A stretch of DNA of 53,166 nucleotides from Candidatus Parvarchaeota archaeon (GCA_017608045.1 JAFCGN010000007.1:1-53166), one strand, 5' to 3'. Counted from the first letter of the stretch, positions 33,518 to 42,975 are shown. The notes: generated by a model from the letters alone, not told the origin. A program made the numbers and translations.

Positions 33518-35018
33518 GGAAAAAATATTGAAAGAGTATAAATTTAAATCAAATGGGTTGCCTATAAAAGTAAGGATATTGATGAAAAAAGGAAACATTT
33601 CTCCAGTGTATGACATTAAGTTACCTGCATTAAAGTCTGGGACAAAAATTATGCTTAACCATGTTATAGAAGAAATAGTTGAAGAATTGAAATTGAATTC
33701 TAAAGAATTAACAAATCAAAAAGAAACTTCTAAAATTAAAGAATCAATAGAACAAGAAATAAAACGGAAATTAAGAATTTTGTTTCCTCAAGAAACCGAA
33801 GAAAAAATAAATTTTTTGACAGGTGCAATAATGCCAAAGACCATGGGTCTTGGACCTATTGAACATTTAATAAATGATAATCTTTTGGAAGAAATTGTTA
33901 TCCGAAGCAATAAACCTTTGTGGGTATATCATAGAGAGTTTGGTTGGTTAAGAACTAACATAATTATTTCAGAACAAAAGATTTATGATTATGCTGCATT
34001 AATTGCAAGACAGGTTGGAAGACAAATAAGCACTCTTGACCCTTTGCTTGACGCTCACATGTTAAATGGAGATAGAATAAATGCTGTGTTGAGTCCTGTA
34101 AGTTCTTTTGGCAATACAATAACAATTCGCAAGTTCAGGCGCACTCCTTGGACAATAACTGAATTAATAAGCAATAATACTATACCAATTAATCTTGCAG
34201 CACAATTATGGTTGTTAATTCAATATGAAATGAGTATAATTGTAAGTGGGGGGACTGCAAGTGGTAAAACAACAATGTTAAACACACTGCTTTCTTTTGC
34301 ACCGCCAAACCAAAGAATACTTAGCATAGAAGAAACAAGAGAGTTGCAATTACCAGAGTATTTGTTTTGGGATTCTTTGGTTGTAAAGGAGCCAAACCCT
34401 GAGGGAAAAGGAGAAGTGAGTATGCAAGACCTTTTAGTTAATTCTTTGCGTATGAGGCCTGACAGGATTGTTGTAGGCGAAGTAAGACGAAGCGAAGAAG
34501 CAAGAACTCTGTTTGAGGCATTGCATACAGGACATAGCGTTTATTCTACAATACACGCAGACACGAGCGAACAAACATTAAATAGATTAATGAGTGAGCC
34601 AATTAACATTCCTGAAAGCATGGTTTCAGGAGTGCCTATAATTTTGGTAATGATAAGGGATAGGAGAAAAGGTATAAGAAGGGTTTTTGAATTCAGTGAG
34701 GTTGTGCCAACAGCAATTGGTGGAAAAAGTGGTGTGAGATCAAATATATTGTGGCGTTGGAGACCAAGAAAAGACATTTTTAAGGAAGAAGGCATCAGTC
34801 AAAGAGTATACGATGATTTAAAATTACATACTGGTTTAAGTGATGAAGAAATAAAAAAGGATTTGCAAGAGAAAGAAGTAATTCTTGAATGGATGGTTCG
34901 CAATAAAATTTTTGATAATAGAAGGGTTGGAAACATTTTTAAGGAATATTATGAAAATAAAGAAGAATTATTGGTGCAAATTAAAAACAATTCTAAAAAG
35001 TTATTAAAGGGGTTTTAA
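33510..35018 (+). CDS. Type II/IV secretion-family ATPase (TadA/GspE/PilB-like)
   Basis: The 502-residue ATPase powers pilus assembly or secretion. An N-terminal domain (~1-200) precedes the motor core: Walker A GGTASGKT at 247-254, Asp/Glu box around ILSIEETRELQLPE, Walker B RIVVGEV at 319-325, and the His box GHSVYSTIHADTSEQTLNRL. It acts as a hexamer at the membrane with the platform proteins encoded directly downstream (1-nt overlap). Length and motifs are complete. It likely drives export of the pilins encoded at 27701-32061. Confidence 0.95.
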   Translation: MVKEKILKEYKFKSNGLPIKVRILMKKGNISPVYDIKLPALKSGTKIMLNHVIEEIVEELKLNSKELTNQKETSKIKESIEQEIKRKLRILFPQETEEKINFLTGAIMPKTMGLGPIEHLINDNLLEEIVIRSNKPLWVYHREFGWLRTNIIISEQKIYDYAALIARQVGRQISTLDPLLDAHMLNGDRINAVLSPVSSFGNTITIRKFRRTPWTITELISNNTIPINLAAQLWLLIQYEMSIIVSGGTASGKTTMLNTLLSFAPPNQRILSIEETRELQLPEYLFWDSLVVKEPNPEGKGEVSMQDLLVNSLRMRPDRIVVGEVRRSEEARTLFEALHTGHSVYSTIHADTSEQTLNRLMSEPINIPESMVSGVPIILVMIRDRRKGIRRVFEFSEVVPTAIGGKSGVRSNILWRWRPRKDIFKEEGISQRVYDDLKLHTGLSDEEIKKDLQEKEVILEWMVRNKIFDNRRVGNIFKEYYENKEELLVQIKNNSKKLLKGF

Positions 35019-35878
35019 TGAAAAAATTTTCAAGATTTTCAAAAAAGTTTAAAAGCATATCAAAGATAATTGTGAAATTTTATCCGAGTTTAAAAAATGA
35101 TTTGGAACTTATTCAAAACAACAAAACACCTGAAGAGTTTTTAAGCAGTAATTTGGTAATTTCATTAATTGTTAGCTTGTTCTTCTTTTTTTTCATTTCA
35201 GTTTATTTTTATTTACATGAAGGTGTTTTGTTTTTTGAAAAAATATTCTTGTTGTTATTTTATTCTATTGCAATTCAAATTTTTTTATTTTTTATTTTAA
35301 ACTTAAGACCAAGAATTGAATCTAATAAAAAAATGAAACTTTTTGAGAGGAATCTTCCAGTTTTCATAAGGCAATTATATGTGAGAGTTACTGCAGGGAT
35401 GTCTTTGTATGCAAGCATAGAGAACATAAGTGAAAAAGATTATGGAGGAGCAAGTTCATTAGCAAGAAGAATTGTTGCTCATGTTAGAGGTGGTTTGAAT
35501 GAAGTTGAGGCATTGGAAGCTGTTTCTAAAGAAATACCATTAGAGAAATTGAATAAACTTTTTTGGCAGATAATTAATTCAGTTAAGTCCGGGGCAAATA
35601 TATCTGAGACACTTAATTCAATGGTTATTGATTTAGAAAAAGAACAAGGGATAATGATTGAAGAATTTGGTTCTAAACTAACTCCACTAACAATGATGTA
35701 TTTATTGTTAACTATTATCTTTCCTTCTTTAGGAACTGCATTTGTTATAATTATTTCTTCATTATTTGGTACAATAATGAATGAAAAAATTTTGTGGATG
35801 TTTCCTATTTATATCATAATTATTAATTTCATATTTTTTAATTTAGTAAAAAGGATTAAGCCAAATGTTGAAATGTGA
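35018..35878 (+). CDS. Type II secretion F-domain platform protein (TadB/TadC-like), first copy
   Basis: The 286-residue integral membrane protein has a T2SF domain with the conserved LPVFIRQLYVRVTAGMSLYASIENIS segment. Two N-terminal helices (LVISLIVSLFFFFFISVYFYL and a second) and two C-terminal helices flank it. Its ATG overlaps the ATPase stop (TAATG). Platform proteins anchor the motor ATPase and convert its movement to filament growth. The next gene is a second platform subunit, as in Tad systems. Confidence 0.9.
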   Translation: MKKFSRFSKKFKSISKIIVKFYPSLKNDLELIQNNKTPEEFLSSNLVISLIVSLFFFFFISVYFYLHEGVLFFEKIFLLLFYSIAIQIFLFFILNLRPRIESNKKMKLFERNLPVFIRQLYVRVTAGMSLYASIENISEKDYGGASSLARRIVAHVRGGLNEVEALEAVSKEIPLEKLNKLFWQIINSVKSGANISETLNSMVIDLEKEQGIMIEEFGSKLTPLTMMYLLLTIIFPSLGTAFVIIISSLFGTIMNEKILWMFPIYIIIINFIFFNLVKRIKPNVEM

Positions 35879-35884
35879 TTAAAA

Positions 35885-36880
35885 GTGAAAAATAGAATTT
35901 ACAAAAAAGTAACAGCTTTAATGCCTAAAAGATATGTTAATAAAGTAAAAGAAAGACTTTATTTTGCAGGAATAAAAGTAAAAACAGAAGAGTGGATAGG
36001 TTTTTTGACACTATTTCCAACAACATTAGGTTTGCTTTCAATATTTTTGCTTTATTTTTTTTACGGTGTTAGGAATCCTCTTTCTTTTATAGGAAGTTTC
36101 GTGTTAATAACCTTAATAGTCTTCTTTACAATAAATGCTATTTTGGTTTTAATTAAAGACAGGCGCGCTATTTTTGTAAATAAAATACTGCCTGATGTGT
36201 TAATGCTCATATCAAGTAATCTTCGTTCTGGCATGACAGTTGAACAAGCAATACTTAATGCGAGCAGGCCGGAGTTTAAATCATTTGCAATTGAATTAGG
36301 AAATGCAAGCAAAAAAACTTTAATGGGAGAAAATTTTGTTAAAGCATCAGAAAGTATTACAAAGCATATTGATAGCAAGGATTTAAAATATGTTGTTGAG
36401 TTAATAAACGAGGGCCAAAAAAGTGGGGGTAACTTGGCAAATTTATTAAGTACAGTAAGTTATGATTTAAGAGCTAAACAAAGACTTTTGCAAAAAACAA
36501 ACGCAAGCACTATAACTTATGTTATCATGTTTTTTATTGCAACAATTTTAGGCGCTCCTTTATTGTTTTCCCTAAGCACTTTTTTGGTTAGCACAATGGA
36601 GGGTTTAATAACTGTGAATGTTCCTTTAAGTTTTGAATCCCAAGTTAGTAGAACATTAAGGATTAAAGCCCCAATAATAACTGAAAATTATTTAAATTAT
36701 TTATCAATCAGCATGATTTTGCTTAATGCATTGTTTGTTTCATTCATGTTAGGATATATTCAAAAAGGAAGAGCAAATAATGGAATAAAATGGATTCCAA
36801 TATTAATGCCATTAAGCGTCTTTTTTTTCTTTTTATTTAAAAATATAATAAACAGTGTTTTTACAGGATTCTTCTTTTAA
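35885..36880 (+). CDS. Type II secretion F-domain platform protein, second copy
   Basis: The 331-residue protein has the same T2SF pattern (LPDVLMLISSNLRSGMTVEQAILNAS and GQKSGGNLANLLSTVSYDLR) with flanking membrane helices. GTG 35885 or ATG 35921 could start it; GTG keeps the full N-terminus and follows the first copy by 6 bp. Together they make the two-subunit platform expected with one ATPase. It is convergent with the UMP kinase gene. Confidence 0.9.
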   Translation: MKNRIYKKVTALMPKRYVNKVKERLYFAGIKVKTEEWIGFLTLFPTTLGLLSIFLLYFFYGVRNPLSFIGSFVLITLIVFFTINAILVLIKDRRAIFVNKILPDVLMLISSNLRSGMTVEQAILNASRPEFKSFAIELGNASKKTLMGENFVKASESITKHIDSKDLKYVVELINEGQKSGGNLANLLSTVSYDLRAKQRLLQKTNASTITYVIMFFIATILGAPLLFSLSTFLVSTMEGLITVNVPLSFESQVSRTLRIKAPIITENYLNYLSISMILLNALFVSFMLGYIQKGRANNGIKWIPILMPLSVFFFFLFKNIINSVFTGFFF

Positions 36881-36886
36881 TTTTTT

Positions 36887-37561
36887 TTAATATATTCTTG
36901 TGCCTCTAAAATCTTTTCCATTTAAATATTTTTGAAGTTCATTTAATTTTTTCCCATTTATTATTATTACTTCTATTCTATTTTTCTGTGCAAAAATGCT
37001 TGCTCTTGGGTCAAAAGGCAAATTTAAGCCAGGCTTCCATTTAAATTTAGAAATAATCTTAAGCATATCATCCCACATCATATTTTTTATAGGTTTTGCA
37101 TTTTGATATTTATTCGGGTCCTTATCATATACGTAGTCTATATTTGTCAAATTAATTACTCTATGCACATTCTGTTTTTTTGCAGCAATAACAGCATCAT
37201 AATCAGTGCTCCACCCAGGTTTCCAACCAGAACATATTATTATTTTTTTAGAAGTTATTATTTTTTCAGGATTTGAAACAACTTTTGGAAAAGCATGTTT
37301 TCCTAAAGAAGTTCTTATTAATTCTGCATTTAATTGCGTGACTTTTATTCCTATTATATCTAATTTTTTATTTTCTTTTACGCCAATTTTTTTTGCTGAT
37401 TTAATGTATTCTCTTGCTAAACTCCCTCCGCCAACAAAAGCAATTATGTCATAATTTTTTTTTAGTTCAACAAGTTTTTTAACAAGAGATTTGACAAAAG
37501 CATGGTCTATTCCATCTTTTTTACTTATTAAGGACCCTCCAACAGAAAGAATTAATTTCAT
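36887..37561 (-). CDS. pyrH: UMP kinase, archaeal PyrH type
   Basis: The enzyme phosphorylates UMP to UDP. The 224-residue amino acid kinase-fold protein has SVGGSLISKKDG near the N-terminus, FVGGGSLAREYI, the archaeal signature SGWKPGWSTDYDAVIAAKK, NLTNIDYVYDKDP, and the GTRI C-terminus. ATG 37561 is chosen because it forms an ATGA overlap with the upstream minD-like stop; an in-frame start at 37573 adds four residues. Co-translation with a MinD-like ATPase is unusual but may only reflect gene packing. Confidence 0.94.
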   Translation of the reverse strand: MKLILSVGGSLISKKDGIDHAFVKSLVKKLVELKKNYDIIAFVGGGSLAREYIKSAKKIGVKENKKLDIIGIKVTQLNAELIRTSLGKHAFPKVVSNPEKIITSKKIIICSGWKPGWSTDYDAVIAAKKQNVHRVINLTNIDYVYDKDPNKYQNAKPIKNMMWDDMLKIISKFKWKPGLNLPFDPRASIFAQKNRIEVIIINGKKLNELQKYLNGKDFRGTRIY

Positions 37562-38328
37562 GATTTGAACCAATCTAAAATTTTTTTAAAAATGCTTTTG
37601 CGTTCTTTAAACCTTTCATACTTTTCTCCAATAATCTCAGCTGCAATTTTTTTGTATTGCGTGCTTGCCTCGCATTCAGGATACTTAAAAACAACAGGTT
37701 CATGCTCTCTTAAACTTTTTTTTACAAAACGCGATTCCGGAACAATACCAATAAGTTCCATTCCAAGAAATTCTCTTATATTCTCAATAGGAAGTTCCTC
37801 TTCTGTTCCTTCGTATCTTGTTATAATAAAACCTATTACTCTAACGCCATATTCTTTTGCAAGCAAACTTGCTTTAAGAGCATCAGTAACACTTGGAAGA
37901 TTTGGGTTAACAACAATAAGCACTTCTGTTGCAGCAGCAATCGCGCTCTCAGCATTATTATCCAAACCTGCTGGACTATCAATTAAAATTATGTCTGCTT
38001 CTCCAACTAAATCAATAATCTCATCTCTCAAACTTTTTTTAAACTTCTTTTTTAATTCGCTGAAACTTATTCCAGAAGGAAGAACTTTAATCCCGCTTTC
38101 ATCAGTATATAATGCTTCTTTAATTGATATTTTACCGCGCAGAACATCATTCAGAGAGTATTTTGTTTTCGGCAGTCCAAGATGAATATTTAAATTAGGA
38201 GTTGTTATATTTCCATCTACTAATATTACTTTTCTACCAAAATCTGTTAAAGCAGCGCCAATATTGCTTACACTTGTTGTTTTACCAACCCCTCCTTTTC
38301 CGCTTATTACAGCAATAATTCGCGTCAT
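37558..38328 (-). CDS. MinD/ParA-like ATPase
   Basis: The 256-residue protein has the deviant Walker A KGGVGKTT (10-17), Switch I VDGNITTPNLNIHLG, and Switch II ILIDSPAGLDNNAESAIAAATE. It ends in an amphipathic KSIFKKILDWFKS helix like the membrane-targeting sequence of MinD. Such ATPases position proteins or membrane machines; in archaea MinD4 places archaella and pili. It lies 0.7 kb from the secretion operon, so a role in positioning it is possible but unproven. It is coupled to pyrH by a 4-nt overlap. Confidence 0.9.
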   Translation of the reverse strand: MTRIIAVISGKGGVGKTTSVSNIGAALTDFGRKVILVDGNITTPNLNIHLGLPKTKYSLNDVLRGKISIKEALYTDESGIKVLPSGISFSELKKKFKKSLRDEIIDLVGEADIILIDSPAGLDNNAESAIAAATEVLIVVNPNLPSVTDALKASLLAKEYGVRVIGFIITRYEGTEEELPIENIREFLGMELIGIVPESRFVKKSLREHEPVVFKYPECEASTQYKKIAAEIIGEKYERFKERKSIFKKILDWFKS

Positions 38329-38442
38329 AACTATATTATATGAATATCTTATTTAATTAACTTATGATTTTTTAAAAATTCATAAGAATTTCAAGAAACT
38401 ATTTTAACTAAAAATTGTAATTACTTTTTAGAGATAAAAAAA

Positions 38443-38450
38443 TTTATAAG
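38443..38450 (+). promoter_or_regulatory. TATA box for the NlpC/P60-like gene
   Basis: TTTATAAG lies 24-31 nt before ATG 38474, the spacing of a leaderless archaeal gene. Confidence 0.5.
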
Positions 38451-38473
38451 ATAAAATTTGTGCTTTTAATTTT

Positions 38474-38977
38474 ATGAAAACAAAACTTTTGCAATCTAAA
38501 AACAAAACTGATATCATTATTTCAGATTTTGTTAAAGATGTTCTTGGCAGTAATTGTCTTGAAATCTTATTAAATGATAATCCTTTGCTTAAAGAAAAAG
38601 TAGATATTTCATGTAGGAAAAATATGCGTGATTTTAATTGTTATGGGTTTGTGCTTTTTTATCTTGGATTATCTGAAAAGCTTTTTTATATGGATGAAAC
38701 AAATTTTATGGAAGAAATAAAAATTTTAGAAAAAACAAATGATTTTGAACAAGGAAACATTTTTTTAATAAGCACTAAATACATGGGGTTTTTTAATCCT
38801 ATTCATGCAGGCGTGTGCGTGGATGAAAAAAATAGAATTGTTTTTTCCAAAAGAGGATTAAATAATTTTTTTGTTGAATCCTTAAAAAGAGAAGAGCTTC
38901 ATTACCTATATCTTATGAATTCTGTTTATAGATTGGATAATGATTCAAAAATTGAATTTTATAAATTAAAAAAATGA
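38474..38977 (+). CDS. Candidate NlpC/P60-like cysteine peptidase fold protein
   Basis: The 167-residue protein lacks a signal peptide and membrane segments. The order of DFNCYGFVLFYLGL, then EQGNIFLISTKYMG and PIHAGVCVDEKNRIVFSKRG, mirrors the NlpC/P60 fold. There Cys in D-C-x-G-F is the nucleophile and His in H-x-G the base. Asn stands where Asp is usual before Cys. No bacterial wall exists to cut, so a cytosolic amidase, transglutaminase-like or effector role is possible. The resemblance is by eye and needs structure comparison. A tRNA-Phe gene on the other strand follows by 5 bp. Confidence 0.5.
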   Translation: MKTKLLQSKNKTDIIISDFVKDVLGSNCLEILLNDNPLLKEKVDISCRKNMRDFNCYGFVLFYLGLSEKLFYMDETNFMEEIKILEKTNDFEQGNIFLISTKYMGFFNPIHAGVCVDEKNRIVFSKRGLNNFFVESLKREELHYLYLMNSVYRLDNDSKIEFYKLKK

Positions 38978-38982
38978 TTAAA

Positions 38983-39054
38983 TGGGGTTGCTGGGACTCG
39001 AACCCAGGACATCACGGTCTTCAGCCGTGCACTCTCCCACTGAGTTACAACCCC
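38983..39054 (-). tRNA. tRNA-Phe (GAA)
   Basis: The minus strand gives a full cloverleaf of 72 nt. Acceptor GGGGTTG/CAACCCC has A73. The D arm is ACTC..GAGT, the anticodon stem CACGG/CCGTG with loop CTGAAGA (anticodon GAA), and the T arm CTGGG-TTCGAGT-CCCAG. No intron and no encoded CCA. PheS and PheT, which charge it, are also in this window. Confidence 0.95.
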
Positions 39055-39127
39055 TTTGATAAAATTCAAGGAATAATCACTTTTAAAATTTATGCATAAT
39101 TTGTTGATTTAACATTTTTCCAAAAAA

Positions 39128-39583
39128 TTATTCAAAAGCAAGCAATTTTGATTGTTTTTTTTCTGGGTAAATTATTCTAAAAGAGTGTTTACGAATTAAT
39201 GAATTAATTCTGTCTATGTACGCGTCTATTAATTTTTCATCAACGCCTTTTTCAAATAAGATTTTTTTTGCTGCTTTTTCTCCTTCTGCATAATTATTAT
39301 ATGAATAATAACTCCAATTAAAGTCTTTTAAGAGCTCACCTATTTTTTTGTTATAAGGGAGTATTCCTTTTTTCATTAAAAAGCATAAACCTTCAGAACC
39401 AATATACCCTTTTCTAATGCTTTCCTCGTCTTCAATGCATATGCCGTTTTGCTCTCTATTAAAAAAAACATTTACTCCATTTATTATGGCACTATCAGAT
39501 GTAAGTGTTTTTACATGATTTCTGCTTTGAAGTGATAGTGCTTCAAGAATTTTAATTCTTGGTGGTTGATTCCATACTCTCAT
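39128..39583 (-). CDS. Conserved-looking soluble protein, unknown, 151 aa
   Basis: The product is soluble and mixed alpha/beta (MRVWNQPPRIKILEALS..., NGVNVFFNREQNGICIEDEE, KGYIGSEGLCFLMKKGILPYN, FRIIYPEKKQSKLLAF). No domain or catalytic motif is recognised. Coding bias and length support a real gene. It follows the orphan secretion ATPase on the same strand by 85 bp but has a gap large enough for its own promoter. Confidence 0.6.
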   Translation of the reverse strand: MRVWNQPPRIKILEALSLQSRNHVKTLTSDSAIINGVNVFFNREQNGICIEDEESIRKGYIGSEGLCFLMKKGILPYNKKIGELLKDFNWSYYSYNNYAEGEKAAKKILFEKGVDEKLIDAYIDRINSLIRKHSFRIIYPEKKQSKLLAFE

Positions 39584-39668
39584 TGCTTTTGTTGATTATA
39601 TCTTGGATTTAAATATGCATTATTGCTTCCTGTAATAGAAAAGGATATTAAAAACAATTGTGTATGTA

Positions 39669-41603
39669 TTATGCTTTTCTCAAGGTTTTTTTTGATTTAA
39701 GCATTTTTTTGAACTCTAATAAGGCTTTTGAATAATTAAATTTATTATTTTCAAGACATTTATCAAATTCTTTTTTTAAAGAAATAATTTCTTTTAATTC
39801 ATCTTTATCTTTCAAAGCATTATTGATTATTTTCTTTTTTTTACTTAATATTTTTATTATATTCCTTATTTCTGAAATGCTTTTTCCTTGAAGAAGAGAT
39901 TGCCTGTTTATTATATTTGAATTCTTTAATTCTTGTGTAAAAACAAGCTCATCTTTAATTGGGTCGTATTTCATTAATTCTATTAATCCTTTTTCTTTAA
40001 AAGGATCATTTTGCCATTCTTTTCTTATTTCTGTTATACTAATTACTCTTCTTATTTTTTTTCCATTCCTATTAAGGTTTGCGCAGGAAATAACAATATC
40101 TGCTGCTTTAAAGCTTGTGCTTGGCACGCCTAAATCATTTACAATTCTATCCCATGTGTCATAAGCAGTATTTCCATGGATTGTTCCTAAAACAACATTG
40201 CCAGTGGCTCCTACACGCATTGCCTCAAAAAGTGTTTTTGCTTCTTTACCTCTTACTTCTCCTATTACTAATACACTCTCTCCTAATCTTAAAGCAGTTC
40301 TTAGTGCTTGTTCTGGACTGAATTCATAGCCTTTTTCAGGATTTGTTTTTATGTGCTGTATTCTAAACCCATTTTCTCTTAATTTATCTACTAAAATTTC
40401 ATTTGTATCTTCTATTATTATGAATCTATTATTATTCTTAATTTCTGTTAACAAAGCACCGAGCAAGCTTGTTTTTCCACTTCCTCTTGGCCCTGTTATT
40501 AAAATTGATGAATTAGAATTGAGTAAGAATTCTAATAAGCCTGCGGCATCATAATTAATCATGCGATTGTCTATAAATTTTATTAGGTTCCAGGGGTTTG
40601 TTCTATGTTTTCTAAATGCAAAACCAATCCCATTAAATGTTAAAGGGTCTTTAATACCGCAAACCCTTAAATCATATTCTTCTATTGTTGTGTCAATAAC
40701 AGGATGTGCTTCATCAAAAGGTCTTCCGCTCAAACTTCTTAATTTTGTTGAAATTTTTTCTAAATCTTTCTTGCTTAAAATTATGTTTGTTGTTATAATC
40801 CCATACTTTGCGTGATTAACATAAATTTCTTTATTAGAAGGAGAATCAATAAAAATATCTTCAAGATTTGGGTCTTTAAATAAATGTTCTATAACACCAT
40901 ACCCTATGCTATACATGAGCAAAATATTGATTAATTTTTCATCAATATTTTTGAATTCTTTTTTAATCATATTTTTTATTTTAGACATTGTTCTCTTTCT
41001 TTCATTCTTGTATTCCATGTCAAATTCTTTTTTACTTATTATGTCAAAAGCTTTAACTAATGTTTTTACTTCATCAACATGCAAGGAATATTCTTCAGGA
41101 TAAATTGTGTAAAAATAGCCATCACTGTTTTTAAGAATCTCAATTTTCACATTGTCTATGTAATAAGATTCAATTCTTTCGCCTTTAAATGTTTTAAGTT
41201 TAGAATGAACAAAATCTGGCAGGACTTTTGGAACAAAGAGTGTATTATATATATCTACTTCTTTTACTTTTTTTTCTTTTCTTTTTATTTTTTCTATTTC
41301 TTTGAAAAGCGCAGTTTTTTTAACAATTTCATCATCTTGTCTTATAATGCAATAACGCACAGGATTTTCAAAAGCATTTTTATTGTCAATTTTGCTTACA
41401 AAATCATTAAGCAGGTCTACATTTTTTTCAAAAATTAAATTGAATTCTGTTTCAATTATTATTTCATTAACTTTTTCTTCAGAAAGTCTTTCACATACTT
41501 CTGTTAATATCATTGGATTGTTTAAGTTTTTGTTTAGAATACTTTTAGCATTAATAACTAATCGTTTGCTTCCCACGTCGTTTTCAAAGAAGCTTTTTAT
41601 CAT
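39669..41603 (-). CDS. Second secretion-family ATPase (VirB11/TadA-like), orphan
   Basis: The 644-residue protein has a ~230-residue N-terminal extension, a core N-domain (GYGVIEHLFKDPNLEDIFIDSP), Walker A SILITGPRGSGKTS, the Asp box IIIEDTNEI, Walker B SVLVIGEVRGKEAKTLFEAMRVG, and His box NVVLGTIHGNTAYDTWDRI. A 90-residue charged coiled-coil tail follows. It is longer than the ATPase at 33510 and diverged from it, and no platform protein is adjacent. A separate secretion or DNA-transfer motor is likely. The divergent gene at 41646 encodes a surface protein that may be its client. Confidence 0.92.
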   Translation of the reverse strand: MIKSFFENDVGSKRLVINAKSILNKNLNNPMILTEVCERLSEEKVNEIIIETEFNLIFEKNVDLLNDFVSKIDNKNAFENPVRYCIIRQDDEIVKKTALFKEIEKIKRKEKKVKEVDIYNTLFVPKVLPDFVHSKLKTFKGERIESYYIDNVKIEILKNSDGYFYTIYPEEYSLHVDEVKTLVKAFDIISKKEFDMEYKNERKRTMSKIKNMIKKEFKNIDEKLINILLMYSIGYGVIEHLFKDPNLEDIFIDSPSNKEIYVNHAKYGIITTNIILSKKDLEKISTKLRSLSGRPFDEAHPVIDTTIEEYDLRVCGIKDPLTFNGIGFAFRKHRTNPWNLIKFIDNRMINYDAAGLLEFLLNSNSSILITGPRGSGKTSLLGALLTEIKNNNRFIIIEDTNEILVDKLRENGFRIQHIKTNPEKGYEFSPEQALRTALRLGESVLVIGEVRGKEAKTLFEAMRVGATGNVVLGTIHGNTAYDTWDRIVNDLGVPSTSFKAADIVISCANLNRNGKKIRRVISITEIRKEWQNDPFKEKGLIELMKYDPIKDELVFTQELKNSNIINRQSLLQGKSISEIRNIIKILSKKKKIINNALKDKDELKEIISLKKEFDKCLENNKFNYSKALLEFKKMLKSKKTLRKA

Positions 41604-41645
41604 TTGATAAACCTTATAACATTTGCATATTTAATAATTAACTAT

Positions 41646-42335
41646 ATGCTTAACAAAAAATCTTACATTATAACTCCTTTGTTAATCTTAGCTTTTGTTA
41701 TCATAACTGTGAGTTTCTCTTTTTTTATTAATAAAGATGTTAATAATAATAAAATTTCTCTTGAACTTTTAATTAATAGATTGAGGTTTGAAAACGAGAT
41801 TGAACAGCAAGTTTTTCTTGGAAATCTAACAGGAATAATATTGAATTTATCTCAAAGTTCCTTTAATACCTCTAATTTAAAACAAAGAACTACTGAAGTT
41901 CTGCTCTTGAAGTATGGGAATGACTTCGGAATTAGTTTGGATGAAATAAACGGAACTATTTTATTAAAAGCAAATTTTACTCAAAAAAATAATAAATGGA
42001 AAAGTGTGAATATTCCTGAACAAACTCGTTATATCTCAAAATCCTTGTTTTTTCCATTTTCAAGCCTTGTAAATGCATCTAATAGTTTTGATTTAAATTT
42101 TTTTAAAAATTGCCTAAAACCGTGTAATATCAGCAATTATGAAGATAAAATAAATTATTGTTTAACGGAACTTGAAACGGAAAAAATACTTTACAAGTAT
42201 TCTTTTTCAGACAAACCTTTTGATTCAGGTATTATTAATTTAAGTATTGCTGTTTATTTTAAGGATGATAATTTAACAAGGTTGTTCCCTCATCAAATTC
42301 AAGAGGACAAATGGACTCTTATTAATTGCAGTTAA
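41646..42335 (+). CDS. Membrane-anchored surface protein, unknown
   Basis: ATG 41646 (229 aa) places a hydrophobic helix right after MLNKKSYI (TPLLILAFVIITVSFSFFI); upstream in-frame starts would add residues overlapping the promoter. The ectodomain has sequons (NLTG, NLSQ, NFTQ, NASN, NLSI) and four Cys. It is divergent from the orphan ATPase across 42 bp with a CATATTTAATAA TATA-like box. It resembles the pilin-operon surface proteins in layout only. Confidence 0.68.
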   Translation: MLNKKSYIITPLLILAFVIITVSFSFFINKDVNNNKISLELLINRLRFENEIEQQVFLGNLTGIILNLSQSSFNTSNLKQRTTEVLLLKYGNDFGISLDEINGTILLKANFTQKNNKWKSVNIPEQTRYISKSLFFPFSSLVNASNSFDLNFFKNCLKPCNISNYEDKINYCLTELETEKILYKYSFSDKPFDSGIINLSIAVYFKDDNLTRLFPHQIQEDKWTLINCS

Positions 42336-42367
42336 TCTTCTGATTCTGTGAAACAAGGAAAAATCCT

Positions 42368-42375
42368 TATATATT
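42368..42375 (+). promoter_or_regulatory. TATA box for the coiled-coil winged-helix gene
   Basis: TTATATAT lies 22-29 nt before ATG 42397, consistent with a leaderless transcript. Confidence 0.45.
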
Positions 42376-42396
42376 TGAAATTTATCTTATTCTTAT

Positions 42397-42975
42397 ATGT
42401 TAAAGAGATTTTTAGGAATTAGAAATTTAGAAAAAAAAATTTTGGAATTAAACAAAGCATTGTCAAACAATTGGTCGCATACAACAAACCTTTATAACTT
42501 AAATGCTGTTTCTTTTGAAAAAATAAAAGAAATTGAGAAAAAATTAGATGAGAGAACTAAACACATAATGTATGTTCTTGATAAAGTTGTGAAGCAAATA
42601 GATGAATCAAACAAAAAGCTTTTATCAAAAGATGTTGAAAAAACTGTAAATAATTCGTACAAGGAAGTTAGACAACCTGTTTCTCAACGTACTTCTCAAG
42701 CTGTTTTTCAATTATCTAAGAACGATGATTTAATTTTAAAAATTCTTCATGAAAATGCTGCTTTGAGTGAGGATTTTGCTATTCCAACAAAAACAATTTA
42801 TGGAAATTTACCTTTTTCAATAACAGAAAGAGGTTTAAGGAAAAAACTTTCAAGTTTGCAAAACATGGGTCTTGTTGATTCAATCAAAAAAGGGAATGAA
42901 AGAAATTGGTTTATTAGAACAGGCAGCATAATGAAAGTGAAAGAAATAATAAAAAAAAGAAATAAAATTCTTTAA
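42397..42975 (+). CDS. Coiled-coil plus C-terminal winged-helix protein
   Basis: The 192-residue protein has a helical N-terminal part (RNLEKKILELNKALSN..., about 1-85), a Ser/Gln linker, and a winged helix (DDLILKILHENAALSEDFAIPTKTIYGNLPFSITERGLRKKLSSLQNMGLVDSI, about 110-170). The layout resembles the protein at 46287. It may be a DNA-binding regulator with an N-terminal oligomerisation domain. The target is unknown. It is convergent with a membrane-protein gene (4-nt overlap). Confidence 0.68.
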   Translation: MLKRFLGIRNLEKKILELNKALSNNWSHTTNLYNLNAVSFEKIKEIEKKLDERTKHIMYVLDKVVKQIDESNKKLLSKDVEKTVNNSYKEVRQPVSQRTSQAVFQLSKNDDLILKILHENAALSEDFAIPTKTIYGNLPFSITERGLRKKLSSLQNMGLVDSIKKGNERNWFIRTGSIMKVKEIIKKRNKIL

